A stretch of 64,000 bases of DNA from Ottelia alismoides. Lineage: Eukaryota; Streptophyta; Magnoliopsida; Alismatales; Hydrocharitaceae. The first letter of the stretch is position 1; each line of letters begins with the position of its first letter. Below are positions 36,661-48,727 of the stretch, one piece after another. Under the pieces are notes generated by a model that saw only the letters and a program-made list of their open reading frames with translations, ran no database searches and had not been told where the DNA came from. The stretch is taken from positions 248,001 to 312,000 of the forward strand of contig JAZKJV010004140.1 in the NCBI GenBank assembly GCA_037367405.1, read 5' to 3'. A program made the position numbers and the translations under genes.

Positions 36661-37838
36661 TGAATACCCATTCATCACTCTTTATTCTTATATTTTAGCT
36701 ACACAAACCTTTGCAAATACATGTAGATATATGTAAATATCAATAATTACCAAAAGCATGCATTGTGTAAAAACCTATAATTAGCATGTTTTTGTGCAAA
36801 AATAAAAGAATAAAGATCAAAAAGAAAAAGAGGGAAATATTTAGAATAAATATTGAGCAACCTAACCCAAGGGAGGGCTCAGCATGGGCCTGACCGCATA
36901 AAAGCCACAGTAGAGAGAGATAGGAGCTCATGTGTCTAGATTTTTTTTGTAACTAAATAAAATTATATTTTCCTCACCCAAAAATATGCTTGTACATATG
37001 TTGTATATATTTAGAAACTATTAAAAACAAAATAAAAATTTAAAAATAAAAAATGCAAAAATATCCCTCCACCATATGCATAGACCATCATCCTTTATTT
37101 ATTTAACCCTATAAATAAATGTATTTATTTCCAAAACTTTTTGTGAATATTCGATGGTATATTTTGTAAATAAAATAAATAAAAAGAAACACAACAAAAA
37201 TCAAATAAAAATAACAAAAATTAAAATTACAAAAACATATTGTACATATGCCATGTACATAGTTGTATAGATCTATTTATTTCACCTCTGTGTATAAATA
37301 ATAAAAATAAAATAAAAATATCCTTTTATTCCTCATTTTATTCTATAAATAAATAAAATATAAAATAGGAATAAAATTGTATAAAAATAATAATTAAAAA
37401 TCAAAAACCCTATATTGTACATATACCTATGTATAGCTATATATTGTAAATACCTTAATTATATTTCTAAAAATTAATTAAAAATCACCAAAAAATAGAA
37501 AAAAATAAGATAAAAATATTTCATGTTGAAAGTTTTTGCAAAATCGGCCATTTGCTGCCTTATTTTTGAACTTCAAATCTTGTCCACGTGGCAGCGTCCC
37601 ATTGGTCTACGGGGGATGTTGACCCCCGGTCAACTCCCTCCGCGGACCGCCTTCTCCTGCGGATCTCGCGCCCAACCCGGTTTCGCCTCTTTTTCCGCTC
37701 TTGATCTGCTCGCCTTCTCCGCAAACCCCGGGTCCTATCGATTCCTCGTACATCCGACATGACCGCCGGGGTATTCGCATGGGGATCCGCGCTTCTTGCA
37801 GCCCTACCCGACCAGCCCTAGTCGGGTCGGCACTCACG

Positions 37839-37845
37839 TATATAG
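37839..37845 (+). promoter_or_regulatory. Probable TATA box of the Athila-2 5' LTR
   Basis: TATATAG in a GC-rich context, about 1.18 kb into the LTR, conserved at 51875-51881 in the 3' LTR. Just upstream, ACCCGAC (37806-37812) and GTCGGGT (37821-37827) form a 7-bp hairpin stem. A start about 30 bp downstream would give an R-U5 of about 2.4 kb. Inferred from sequence only. Confidence 0.5.
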
Positions 37846-38892
37846 CCGAGCTCCGCCTCTCATTTTCGCTATCTTTGGCTCTCCACTCTCATTCCCGTGA
37901 CCTCCAGTGCAATCCCTGAGGTGACAGCTCGCGATTGCCCTTGTAGCAGTGAGGAGGGGGTGGCCGGACCACTGATCCGGCGACTTTGCGCCGCCGTGCT
38001 CCGCCCCGTGCAGGAGCTCGAGCCTCAGGCCGTGACAACCTTCGAGGCGACGACCAGGAGCTACCTTAGCTCCAGCATAGTCTTCCACACCGCCCAGGTA
38101 ACCTTCTAGCCTTCTTGTTTAGCTTAATTTTGAGTTACCCCCAAATCTTAGTTCCGCCGATTTCCTTTGATTCCGACCATATCGCGTATCTTCTCGATCA
38201 TCGGAACACCCAGTCACCATCGCCATTCCTCCGCGCACATTCTCCATCCCTTCGTTCAACCCAGCTCGCACAGGAGCTGGGGTTCGAGCTCCACCGTCCT
38301 CCGCTCGCCGGAGCTCGCTTGCCCCGACGCACCGTCCACCCTCACGCCGCTTCTTCGGGTCGAGGCACTTTGCCCTCGACCCGCGAAGCTCTTGAGCTGT
38401 TTTGCAGGTCCAGAGGAAGCCTTCTGAGGCACCCTCACATCCAGGCCAGGAGCTTCCCTCCGCCGTCCTCGCCGGAGCCCCTCCAGGGCTCGGTTGGGCC
38501 ATCGGAGGCCACCACCAGCTGCGGGACGTCATCGCCGACCTTCTTCGATCATCAGAGGCAGCTGAGGAGGACTACAGCACGCGCACGAGGCCGGCGAACC
38601 TCTCCGGCCACCTGTTCTTCGAGGGTCCTCCACCACCGTCCGATCGCCCTCCGCTCCAGTTTTCATCGTGACCGTCCATCTATCGAGGAGCCACCACCGT
38701 CCGATCATCCAGAGGAGCGATCCGGACCGTTAGCACAGAGGAGCGAGGCACCAGCACCTGAGCACCGTCAGATCCTCCACGTGCCTCGCTCTGCGTCGTC
38801 GATCGGTTCACGTGCGGAAGAAGAAAAGCGCCCGCCGTCCTCAGCCGTCAGATCAGCTACGTGGCGCTCATCCAGCCGTCGACGTAATAAAG

Positions 38893-39375
38893 GGGTAATT
38901 TACCTTAGGCCCCCTCGTAGTTTATGCTTTACATTTCAGTCCTGTAAATATTTCGAGTACTTTATTTACGTTGGGTTATTTGCACATTGGACCTCATCCT
39001 TTAGTTTATTTGCATTTATGCCCCTGTTTGTGTGAGCCACGTGCATCGTCACGTGTATACTTGGTGTATTTGCGATATTGGCCCTGTAGTTCTGGATGTT
39101 CTTTAATGAATGAAAACTTTTTGATAATTGCATTTATGCCCCTGTGAGTGTTTTATTTGCGCACGTGCGTCTTTTAGTGGGATATTTGCATAACAACCCC
39201 TGGACTTTTTGGTACGAGTTACCAAAAGGTCCTCGGACTTGTTTTTCTTACATATAGGTCCCTGAGTGCCCCAGGCACGTGCCTCGCGCGTGATTTCTTG
39301 GGTAATTTGCACCAGGACCCCCAGAGCTTTGGGTATTTGCACTTTGGTCCCTGTGCACAGTGCCCCCTTGCTATT
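38893..39375 (+). repeat. Reiterated 'ATTTGCA ... CCCCTG' phrase in the Athila-2 LTR
   Basis: About nine degenerate copies of a phrase with (T)ATTTGCA followed 6-10 bases later by GGNCCCTG-like sequence, spaced about 30-60 bp (near 38977, 39005, 39065, 39123, 39181, 39302, 39332 and others). The same block is in the 3' LTR at about 52929-53410. Function unknown. Confidence 0.6.
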
Positions 39376-40308
39376 TTTGAATAAAATATCAATTCACCTC
39401 CAAATTCGATAAAAATTTGACACATGGCTCCTGCCATGTTGTAGGATTTTTGAGAATTTTGGGGGACATTTCTGAGTTTATTTGTTATTTTTAAAAAATT
39501 CAAAAACCATCATTTTAGCCACTGTTCAGTTTGGAAAACCCCAAAAAAATATAAAAACTCCTTGAAAAATTCTATAAAAATTAGGTACTGTTTATTTTGT
39601 GTCCTTTGATTTTCTAGCCAATTTTGGCTATTTTTCATTGAGTAAAAACCCTAAAAATTTAAAAACACCTCAAAACTCATATAAATCATAATAAATAATT
39701 TAAAAACCCAAAAACAATAATTTTGGTTCTCAAATTTTCCTTGTTTTCTCTAGTATACAGTAAAATTACCTCCAGGCCCTCTTGAGATCCTTAGATATTT
39801 TATCTTTGGATTTTGGACCTGGCTGGACAATACCTTGTCTTTTTAGCACTGTTTGATTTTTAGAAAATAAAATACACTTCAGAAAATTATCAAAAATTCA
39901 CCAAAAACACTTAAAAACCCAAAAAACATAAAAACATTTTTTCTTGAATTTTTGCTTGATTTCTGATGCTTTAAATAAATTGATAAAGTGTGTGTGTTTT
40001 TGTGCTTCCTTATTTTCTTCACATATTAAAAATCCAAAAAAATTTAAAAATAATTAAAAACCACAAAAAAATGTTTTCCCTTTTTCTCTCATTTTGACTA
40101 CTTCGTAGGCCTTTGGCCAACCCGTGCTCCTTGTGTTCGACCCTGGGTGCTATTCCAGGTTAATCTCCTAGCAGGACCGCTTTGTTTTGATTTTACGTAT
40201 TTTTCGAGTGGTTCAACATTTTTCTTGATTGACTTAGTCTGAGTGATTGAGGTCGCAACGACCTATATTTCTGTACCTTTACCTTAGTCATTCGGACGGT
40301 CAACAGAA

Positions 40309-40326
40309 TGGCGCCGTTGCCGGGGA
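40309..40326 (+). other. Athila-2 primer-binding site (tRNA-Asp)
   Basis: TGGCGCCGTTGCCGGGGA begins three bases after the LTR end. It is an exact complement of the 3' end of plant tRNA-Asp(GUC) as I know it, the primer typical of Athila elements. Confidence 0.93.
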
Positions 40327-41710
40327 GCACGACTTAGTAGTCGTTTTTAGCTTTTTCCGCGGCTTTTCGAGTTTCGCGGCTTTTTGTATAGATTTGTTGC
40401 ATATATTCTTCTCATATTTCTGACAATAACTTTTGGACTGACCACTTTTCTCTCTGTTTCTTGCGAGGGCCCGAGGAGCGAGGGCGGCATTCTTAGGAGC
40501 GCCGGTGCACCCGAGCGAAGCGGAGGCGGCTCGTTTCTTCATCGAGCCGCAGGAGAGAGCGAGAGAGAGAGAGAGAGAGAGCTGAGTGGGTGAGGATAGC
40601 TTAGGACTTTATTTCATTTATTATTATTGTAATAATACAGGGACTTGAACTCTTGGACTGCTTGGACACTTCTACCGTAGCGGGTCTGTTTCGCCGAGCA
40701 CCGGTGTGCTCGGGGGACCCTTTAGGACCTTAGCGGTTTTTCGCGGTTTTCTCGCGGCTTTCTTCTTCTTTTTACTGCCTTTTCCGGTGTTTACGCGGTT
40801 TTTTGCTCGAGCCCCTAGATTTAGGAATTTCTGGTGCTTGTGACGTAATTAGTAGGATCCACACACCTAACTGCTTATCTGTTCCCATAGATCGTTAATT
40901 GGACCTACTAAAAATAAATAATAAAAATAACTTAGTCGCTTTCCTGAGAGCCTACGCGCCGCGAGCCTGCCCCGTCAAGCGCTACTCCTGAACTCGACCT
41001 GTCGAGAAGAGGAGGGGTGGGTCTAGACCGGACTCTTTGGATCGAGGGCGAGTGACTGAGTTAGACGGTTCTGCGCTAGGAATTGCTCATCTAGGACTCA
41101 GTTTTTCCCGCTTGCATCATTTAGGTAGTTTATTTCCTGTCTTTAAATTCTGCGCGGATCATATTGCATGTAGAGTGCTGGAGTCAGGTACGCCTTCCTT
41201 ACTTTGCATGCATCATTGATTTCATCGCGCATCGGCTTTTTCGTCTTCTCCCCCCTGTTTTCGGACTTAATAATCAGGAGAACCGAAAAATTCGTTAGGC
41301 CTTTTGTTTGCTTTGAAAAATATTAAAAAGAAAAACAATAAAATCGGGATTGCTAATCATACTTGATCTTAAAAACCGCTCACCCTAAAAACTTTATCTT
41401 GGGGAGAGCAACCCCCTCATTGTATTGTTTGGATGCGCGAGAGAGTGACCCGCACCCTAGGTAGAGCCTCCCGGTGCTAGACCCGACTGATTACCGACTT
41501 TTCCGTGCGGGCCAGTCGGTTGGGATAGCGTCGGATATCCTAACAGGTCATGTAAGCGCTCTGATATTTTGTGTGTTCACCAAAATAAAATAGACAAGAT
41601 AATTTGACCGAACTTTCACGGTCTTCAGCTCGCGTTGCGTTGGTGAACCGGGGGTTTGTTTTTGATCATAGTTGATTCCAGATCTCATCCGCACTACTCG
41701 CCAGATCAAG
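40327..41710 (+). other. Athila-2 leader
   Basis: 1.4-kb untranslated leader between the primer-binding site and the gag ATG. It includes a (GA)n tract at about 40557-40582. Short frames here are not conserved protein. Confidence 0.65.
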
Positions 41711-44536
41711 ATGATGGGTAGACGGTCTCTTAGGCAGCCTCTGGCTGCACCACTTTCGGGCACGTCTACCCGATCATCTAGGTTAGCCCGCGAGAGCCGA
41801 GACCAGCTCTCCGAGCCCGAGTACGATTCCGCCCTGTTCCCCCTCGACCCCCTTTCTTTCGGCACTGAGAGACATGAGCCCGAGGAGAGATTAGCGGATT
41901 TGACAACACCTGCGTTGGGCTCATTTGATTTTGCAGACGTCGCTATGGCCGGCAGTTCAGAGGATCACCCCGGAGGTCCACGAGGAGACCAGCATTTTGT
42001 TCTAGACCAGGGGGCGATCAACTCCACCCTGATCGCATCACTCGAGACCGTTCAGCAGCAGTTACGTGATCAGGGAGCATTCATGATAGAGATGAGGCGA
42101 GAGTTGGAGAGGCTCAGAGCAGAGCGAGGCCAGCGGAGCGAGCCTGAGGAGATACTGAGCGAGCCTGAGGAGATGCCGGATGCAGAGGCCGCAGCCGCAG
42201 CAGCCGCAGCAGCAGCAGCCGCCGCAGCGGCAGCCGCAGCAGCCGCCGCGGCAGGAGGACCACCACGACCGATGCGGGAGTTGCACAACCCCGGATCGAC
42301 TCTGATGCATCACTGGGTGGTAGTGCCAGCTATCGTGGGGGACTTCAAGTTCCCCCCGAACACCTTGCAGTTACTGCCCCGTTTCCACGGACTTGCTACT
42401 GAGGAGCCCCATCTCCACCTCCAGGAGTTTCTGATGATCTGCAGCACTGTCCAAGATCGCCACGTGGACCAGGATACGATCCGGATGATAGCCTTCCCGT
42501 TTTCACTGGTAGATAGAGCAGCCACCTGGCTGAAGCATCTAGGGAAGTTTGTCTACACCTGGGAGCAGCTCCGCACCGAGTACTTGAAAAAGTACTATCC
42601 ACTCGGGCGGACGAATGCAGCGAGGGCCCTGATCAGCAACTTCTCCATGTTCCCCAACTAGCAGTTCCACGAGGCTTGGGAGAGGTTTCGAGAGCTCCTA
42701 GACAGATGCCCGCACCACGACATATCCAAGCCGAACCTAGTTCAGAGCTTTTTCAGCGGGTTGACGCCAGAGCTTCAGGGTCTGGTGAACGCTTCTTGCG
42801 GCGGGTCCTACTTCGCCAAGGACCACGATCAGGTCTGGGCCATCTACGAGGAGATGTCCGAGAACTACATGGTGATGTCTCAGACCAGATTGTATACTCA
42901 GAGACCCCAGCCTCAGCAGCCAGGACCCGTGCAGTACCAGCGGATAGCACGGGTAGATGCAGGTCCATCCAGTTCGTCCGCAGTCGCAGCAGCACAGGCA
43001 GAGTCATCCGCTGCGGACATGGGTATCATCAGCGAGAAGTTGGACCGCATGGAGCTGATAGAGAAGAAGCAGTGCCAGAGCATCACGCAGATGGAACAGA
43101 TGGCACAGGTTTTGAGCGACATGAAGACCCAGCTCATGTGTCTTCAGGAGACACAGACGGCTTCACAGCCCCGTCTTCTGTCGCGAGGTGATACCGGCGG
43201 CAGCAGCAGCTCGTCCCAGCGCTCCAGCTCCTCACAGCAGCCTAGACAGGTTCACCTTGTACAGGCGGAGCCGTACCAGCAGCCGCAGCCTACCTACCAG
43301 TCCCCACCATCTCCAAACATGCAGATGGTGGTCTACCAGCCGGATCAGCCTCTGGCCATACTGCCGCCAGACCCCTTCGATGCAGAGCCGTTGATGGATG
43401 TCAACGGGATTTGGTATGACCGCCCCCAGCCTGGGATCCGACGAGACCATCCCGGATTCAGGTGGGGGAGTGGTGGTGCCCAGCCCCAGCAGCAGCCGTC
43501 AGGTCAGGGAGGGCAGTACTCCCAGCAGAGAGACCAGCACCAGCCGCAGCCGCAGCACCCAGCACACCAGCAGCACCAGCCATCATCCTACGGTCCTCAT
43601 CCCTATCAGCAGCAGGGACAGTCTTGGAGACGTGAGCAGCAGGCTCACCAGGGATACCAGCAGCAGCCTCCATCCTACCCCTCTTACCAGCAGCCTCACC
43701 CCTAGAGAGGCTACCCGTTGGGCTCCCACGAGAGCCCCGCTTTGGATGACATCGCCCGCCTCCTCACGGACCAGCAGGCCACATTCAGACGGGAGATGGA
43801 CGAGTTCCGCCAGGAGATGCGGGACCTGGTGAGAGGGAAGGCCTCCATACCAGCCCAGATCGAGCCGAATCCGAACAACCTTAAGAGGAAATCTGAGCAG
43901 GTAGTACATACTGAGTTAGCCACTCCTAGTGACCCTTTTGATGATACATCTTCGGATCTATTTGATGCTGATTTTGTCACACTTAGGAGCGGTAGGACCC
44001 CAGCAGGCGGTGGCGCCTCATCTGAGCTTCACCACGAGGACACTCCAGAGGCGCCACATGAGGAGGAGGAGAGCGGTACTGAGGCCGCTCCAGATGATGA
44101 CGGTGGTACTGATGCCACCAAGGATGCTGATCCCACCGGCGGTACTGAGGCCGCCGCTTCACCAGTTCGAGGAGGTGGTACTGAGGCCACCCGTTCAGCC
44201 GAGCCAGCCCGCGGTACTGATGCCGCACGACGTCTACCAGCAGCAGCAGCAGCAGAGCCAGCCCGTGGTGGTACTGAGGCCACCGGTGTGTGTACAGAGA
44301 GAGATGTTGTTTTTCCTCGCACTCATGTATCTCGGAACTCTGCTATGAATAAAGGAAAAGGTTTACTTTCTTCTGGTCCCACTGTGGTGCATGATGTATG
44401 TGTGGATCCGGTCCTTGAACCGCTTAGACCTTTTCCTAGTCCTTCATCTGAGAAGGACCCTGTGATCCCCTTCCCTAGCGCCCTTCAGATGGGGAAGGGG
44501 AAGAAAAAAGAAAATCCAAAAAAAGAGAGAGCTTGA
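41711..44536 (+). pseudogene. Athila-2 gag, two in-frame stops
   Basis: One frame from ATG 41711 (MMGRRSLRQ) to 44536, interrupted by TAG at 42659 and 43703. A polyalanine run of about 24 residues (42187-42250) precedes the gag domain: LPRFHG, FPFSLVDRAATWL, TWEQLRTEYLKKYYP, then after the first stop FHEAWERFRELLDRCPHHD. A Gln/Pro-rich segment follows (43160-43700), then DFVTLRSGR, the conserved gag tail, and six GG(T)(E/D)A(T/A) repeats (44075-44290). Gag would form the particle shell. Beyond 44536 the frame shifts: ELEEFSQSMIDRF is readable from 44529 in the next frame. Confidence 0.92.
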
Positions 44537-45216
44537 GGAGTTCAGCCAGAGCATGATTGATCGATTCCACATCCAGCTGACCCTCCAGGAGGCTTTGCAG
44601 CACATCCCCCTTCTCCAGCGATCTTTGAGAGACAGGACTACAGTCAGGAGGAGAAGGAGGAACCACACTTCGGAGATACATGTGCTGACGAAAGCCACGT
44701 GCTTCGCGATCTAGAACCGTGCCAGCCAAGAGGCCAGATTCAGGGGCCCCATATGTCAGATGCCAGATTAGTGAGCAGAGGTTTGACCGTACTCTTTTAG
44801 ATAGCGGATCGTCGATCAACCTTCTTCCGGCAGCCCTTCTCGACCGCTTCGAGTTGGGCACACTTCGACAGAGTAGGACAGTCCTTCAGTTCGCTGATCG
44901 ATCTGTCAAGAGGCCGAAGGGGTTATTACGAGACGTTATCGTCACGATTCAGGGCCTGAAATTCCCCGTGGACTTCGTAGTGTTGGACATGGAGATCCCT
45001 GAGTCAGTGACCGATACCCCCATCATCCTTGGTCGTCCGTTCTTGGCCACAGCCAAGGCGGTGACTGATCATGATAGTGGGAAGGTGTACTTTCGCGTCG
45101 AGGGCGAGAGTATACAAATAGAGACGGTCGAGGACTACAGAGCCAGACTCAGAGCCCGCTCCGATGCGAGTACCGATTCAGAGCAGCTGACAGACGCAGA
45201 GCCAGACATCCACTAG
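44529..45216 (+). pseudogene. Athila-2 gag-pol junction and aspartic protease
   Basis: From 44529 a frame reads ELEEFSQSMIDRF and LTLQEALQHIPLL, then shifts again before the protease frame that opens by about 44719: GAPYVRCQI, LLDSGSSINLLP (active site intact), DVIVTIQGLKFPVDFVVLDM, IILGRPFLATAKA. It ends at TAG 45214-45216, after which the same frame continues into RT. The domain would process the Gag-Pol polyprotein. Active-site residues look intact, but the upstream frameshifts and the stop separate it from gag and RT. Confidence 0.9.
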
Positions 45217-46440
45217 GACTGTGATTTTGTGATCACAGATGATGAGGCAGCTTGGGCAGATCTTGAGACACAGACCACCCTCTCACTTTCAGATACAGTT
45301 GATGCAGAGACGATAGCAGAGGAGAGTCTGGAGAGCACAGACCTGGTTCAGGATACCATGGAGGCAGCAGAGCCGGTCCTTGATCGCGATACGATGTTCA
45401 GTGATGGTGGTGCTGAGGCCACCTCGTTTTCCGGTGGTATTGATGCCACCGCGATTGATGCAGATCCCTCGGATTCAGAGTCTGATTGGGCCGATTGTTA
45501 TGATCAGATGCCAGACCTGAGTTCACCTGAGCCTATAGATGAGGAGGAGGTAGATGCAGAGCCGAGCAGAGACAGTGCAGTTGAGCAGCCTTCTCCCGAT
45601 CCAGTTTGCGAGAGTACGCTTTCACTTTCCCAGGCAGATTTGGCAGACTTAGCAGCTTTCACTCAGTTCCTTCCGCAGTCAGATTTGCCAGCACCCAGCA
45701 TTCCAGAGCGAAAGCCGCTCCCTACTTCGCTGAAGTATCGATTCCTTGCGGGCGATCCAGAGATGTACCCAGTCATCATCTCCGCCGAGTTGACTGGAGA
45801 GCAAGAATCCCGTCTGATGGGGGTTCTTGAAAAGAACCGCAAGGCGATCGGATGGAGCGTAGCGGATCTCCATGGGATTAGTCCAGCAGTTTGCTCCCAC
45901 CATATCTATCTTGAGGAGGGGGCGAAGCCGTCGCGTGAGTTCCAGCGGCGACTGAACCCCAACCTGAGAGAGGTCGTGATGAAGGAAATATCCAAATGGT
46001 GGAGCGCAGATTTTATTTATCCCATTTCCGACTCCAAGTGGGTCAGCCCCTTGCATGTGGTGCCCAAGAAGACGGGCATCACGACTGTGATCAGTGAGTC
46101 GGGAGAGGAGATCGCTACACGAGTACCCACCTCTTGGAGGGTTTGCGTTGACTACAGGAGACTCAACCAAGCCACCAAGAAGGACCATTTCCCCCTGCCT
46201 TTTATTGACCAGATCATTGAGAGACTGGCAGGGAAGAGCCATTATTGTTTCCTGGATGGGTACTCGGGCTACAACCAAGTGGCCATCGCTCCTGAGGATC
46301 AGGAGAAGACCACCTTTACCTGTCCCTTCGGCACATATGCTTTTCGACGCATGCCATTTGGGCTATGCAATGCCCCTGCGACTTTTCAGAGGTGCATGCT
46401 GTCGATCTTTTCAGATATGGTAGGGGAGTGTTTGGAGGCC
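45217..46440 (+). pseudogene. Athila-2 reverse transcriptase, N-terminal part
   Basis: Frame 45229-46497 begins with an acidic linker containing GG(A/I)(E/D)AT repeats like those in gag. RT follows: IYLEEGAK, RRLNPNLREVV, WRVCVDYRRLN, KDHFPLPFIDQ, YCFLDGYSGYNQV, EKTTFTCPFGTYAFRRMPFG and NAPATFQRC. The frame is lost at about 46425-46445 by a one-base change just before the catalytic MDDFS, which reads on in the next frame. Confidence 0.93.
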
Positions 46441-47444
46441 TTATGGACGATTTCTCGGTCTACGGCGACGGATTCGATTCTTGTCTTGACTGCCTAGACC
46501 GGGTACTCCAGCGATGTATCGAGTTTCATTTGGTTCTATCATGGGAAAAGAGTCACTTCATGGTGTCTCAAGGGACGGTGCTTGGCCACATCATCTCCAG
46601 CAGGGGCATGGAGGTCGATCCGGCCAAGGTTGATGTCATTAGGAAACTCACACCGCCGTCCAACTTGAGGCAGCTACGGTCATTCCTGGGGCACGTTGGA
46701 TTTTATAGGAGATTTATTCAGGATTTCAGCAAGATTGCCCGACCGTTGACTGACCTCTTGACGAAAGACACCAAGTTCCTTGTCGATGACAAGTGTCTCT
46801 CGTCCTTTGCGACTCTCCAGCAGCATGTTATTGAGGCTCCAGTTCTCCAGCCGCCTGATTGGTCTCTCCCATTCGAGATCATGACGGATGCCTCCGATTT
46901 TGCCGTAGGGGCAGTGCTGGGATAGAGGAGGGATGGAGTGCCATTTGCCATACACTATGCTAGCCGCACATTGGATTCCGCCCAGCGGAATTATACGGTC
47001 ACAGAGAAGGAGATGCTAGCAGTGGTGTTTGCCCTAGATAAGTTCAGATCGTATATCATTGGATCTAGAGTGACTTTGTTTACGGATCATACCACCATCA
47101 GGTATCTCATGGCAAAGAAGGATGCCAAGGCCAGACTAACTAGATGGATCCTTCTACTCCAGGAGTTCGACATTGAGATTAAGGATAAGCCTGGAGTCAA
47201 GAATGTGGTGGCGGATCATCTCTCCCGATTAGAGCAACCTGAGGATTCTGAGCAGATTGATCCCATTCGAGATACCTTCCCAGATGAGGCGATCCTTGCT
47301 ATCGCCTCACTCCCGTGGTATGTCGATATTGTGAACTTTCTCGTTGCAGGGAAAGTCCCACAAGATTGGCCCATGCAGAGACTTGAGACCTTCCTTGCGA
47401 GGGCCAAGTCCTACCACTGGGAGGATCCCATCCTTTACCACTAA
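46426..47444 (+). pseudogene. Athila-2 RT C-terminal part and RNase H
   Basis: The new frame gives LMDDFSVYGDGF (both catalytic Asp present), GHIISSRGMEVDPAK, RSFLGHVGFYRRFI, then RNase H: MTDASDFAVGAVLG, a TAG at 46923 where the family has Gln (LGQR), [26 protein letters not shown] and [18 protein letters not shown] at 47442-47444 interrupts the linker to integrase. RNase H degrades the RNA template. Confidence 0.92.
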
Positions 47445-48596
47445 GGAGGGGATAGCGTCTGGCGTCGGTGTATTCCTCAGGAGGAACACCATAGCGTCCT
47501 CACTTACTGCCACAAGCTTGAGGCAGGGGGACATCATTCTGGGAGGAGAACGACACAGAAAGTGCTCCAATCCGGCTTGTGGTGGCCTACCCTCTTCAAG
47601 GACTCTGATGAGTTCGTGAAGAGGTGTACTGACTGTCAGAGGATGGGCACTTGTGGACAGCGTGATATGATGCCGATGCAGCCCATTCACTTCTGTGAGG
47701 TCTTTGACGCATGGGGCATCGATTTCATGGGTCCATTCCCTAAGAGTCAGGGATTTGAGTACATTCTGTTGGCCGTTGATTATGTGAGTCGTTGGGTGGA
47801 GGCTATCCCCGCCCGAGCCGCTGATGCGAGGACTGTTTGCAGATTTTTGAGGAAACATATCATCACGCGGTTCGGGGTTCCACGAGTTCTAATTTCTGAT
47901 GGGGGGTCTCATTTCATCAACGACCAGGTGAAGGCCCTTGCTAGCGAGTTCAGCATAGATCATCGTGTTGCCACACCTTACCATCCACAGACGAATGGTC
48001 TAGCTGAGGTGTCGAATAGGGAGATCAAGAATATTCTGCAGAAAGTCGTCCGCCCTGACCGAAAGAATTGGTCACAGCTTTTGGACTCGGTCTTGTGGGC
48101 ATATCGGACGTCTTTCAAGACTCCATTGGGTACATCTCCCTTTCGCCTCATTTATGGCAAGTCGTGCCATTTACCTGTTGAGCTGAGGCACAAGTCACTT
48201 TGGGCAGTTACAGATATTCTTATGGATCCAGATGGTATGGGAGACCAGAGGAGGGCAGAGTTAGCTGCCCTGGAGGAGCTTAGAGATGCAGCTTTCTCAA
48301 GCAGCCTACATTATAAGGAGAAAGTCAAGGCGTGGCATGATTCTCATATCAGCCACAAGCATTTTGAGATTGGACAGAGAGTATGGCTGTTTGATGCGAG
48401 GCTACAATTATTTCCAGGAAAGCTACAGAGCAAATGGAAGGGACCTTTTCTCGTCAGAAAGGTGCACGACAATGGTAGTATTGATATATCCGAGTTATCT
48501 TCTGAGAGCACCTTTCGAGTGAACGGCCAGCGACTCAAGCCATTTCTAGATCATGAGCCGCGGGACGTTATTGTTGCCCCTATTCATTTTGCGTGA
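47445..48596 (+). pseudogene. Athila-2 integrase
   Basis: Same frame as RNase H after the TAA. HHCC zinc-binding region: YCHKLEAGGHHSGRRTTQ, then CTDCQ. DDE core: Asp in WGIDFMGPF, Asp in ISDGGSHF, Glu in PQTNGLAEVSNREIK. Athila block YRTSFKTPLGTSPFRLIYGK, then a GPY/F-like C-terminal module (KWKGPFLVRKV). Ends at TGA 48594-48596. Apart from the upstream stop it is open along its full length, with all three catalytic residues. It would catalyse insertion. Confidence 0.93.
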
Positions 48597-48727
48597 GATG
48601 TAGTCTCTTGACTCACATCTTTTGCATCTCACGCCTGATTTTCACGGTTCCTCCGCCTGTATAGATCCAGTTGTCCATATCATTCTATTCTTTAGTCCCA
48701 CATCCCTTTTCTCATCCTATGATTATG

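Larger units (their letters stand above)
36661..40305 (+). repeat. Athila-2 5' LTR
   Basis: Starts TGAATACCCATTCATCA and ends GGTCAACA. It has an AT-rich first 900 bp, then a GC-rich segment (37560-38900), then a segment with a recurrent 'atttgca...cccctg' phrase. The 306-codon + strand frame at 38115-39035 lacks an ATG start and is duplicated in the 3' LTR; it is treated as LTR sequence. Confidence 0.95.

Noticed and set aside
38115..39035. 306-codon + strand open frame in the Athila-2 5' LTR, repeated at 52151-53071
   Set aside because: It lacks an ATG start, lies in a GC-rich LTR segment with several other long frames on both strands, and translates to a low-complexity Arg/Ser/Pro-rich sequence. 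Presence in both LTRs is explained by LTR identity.
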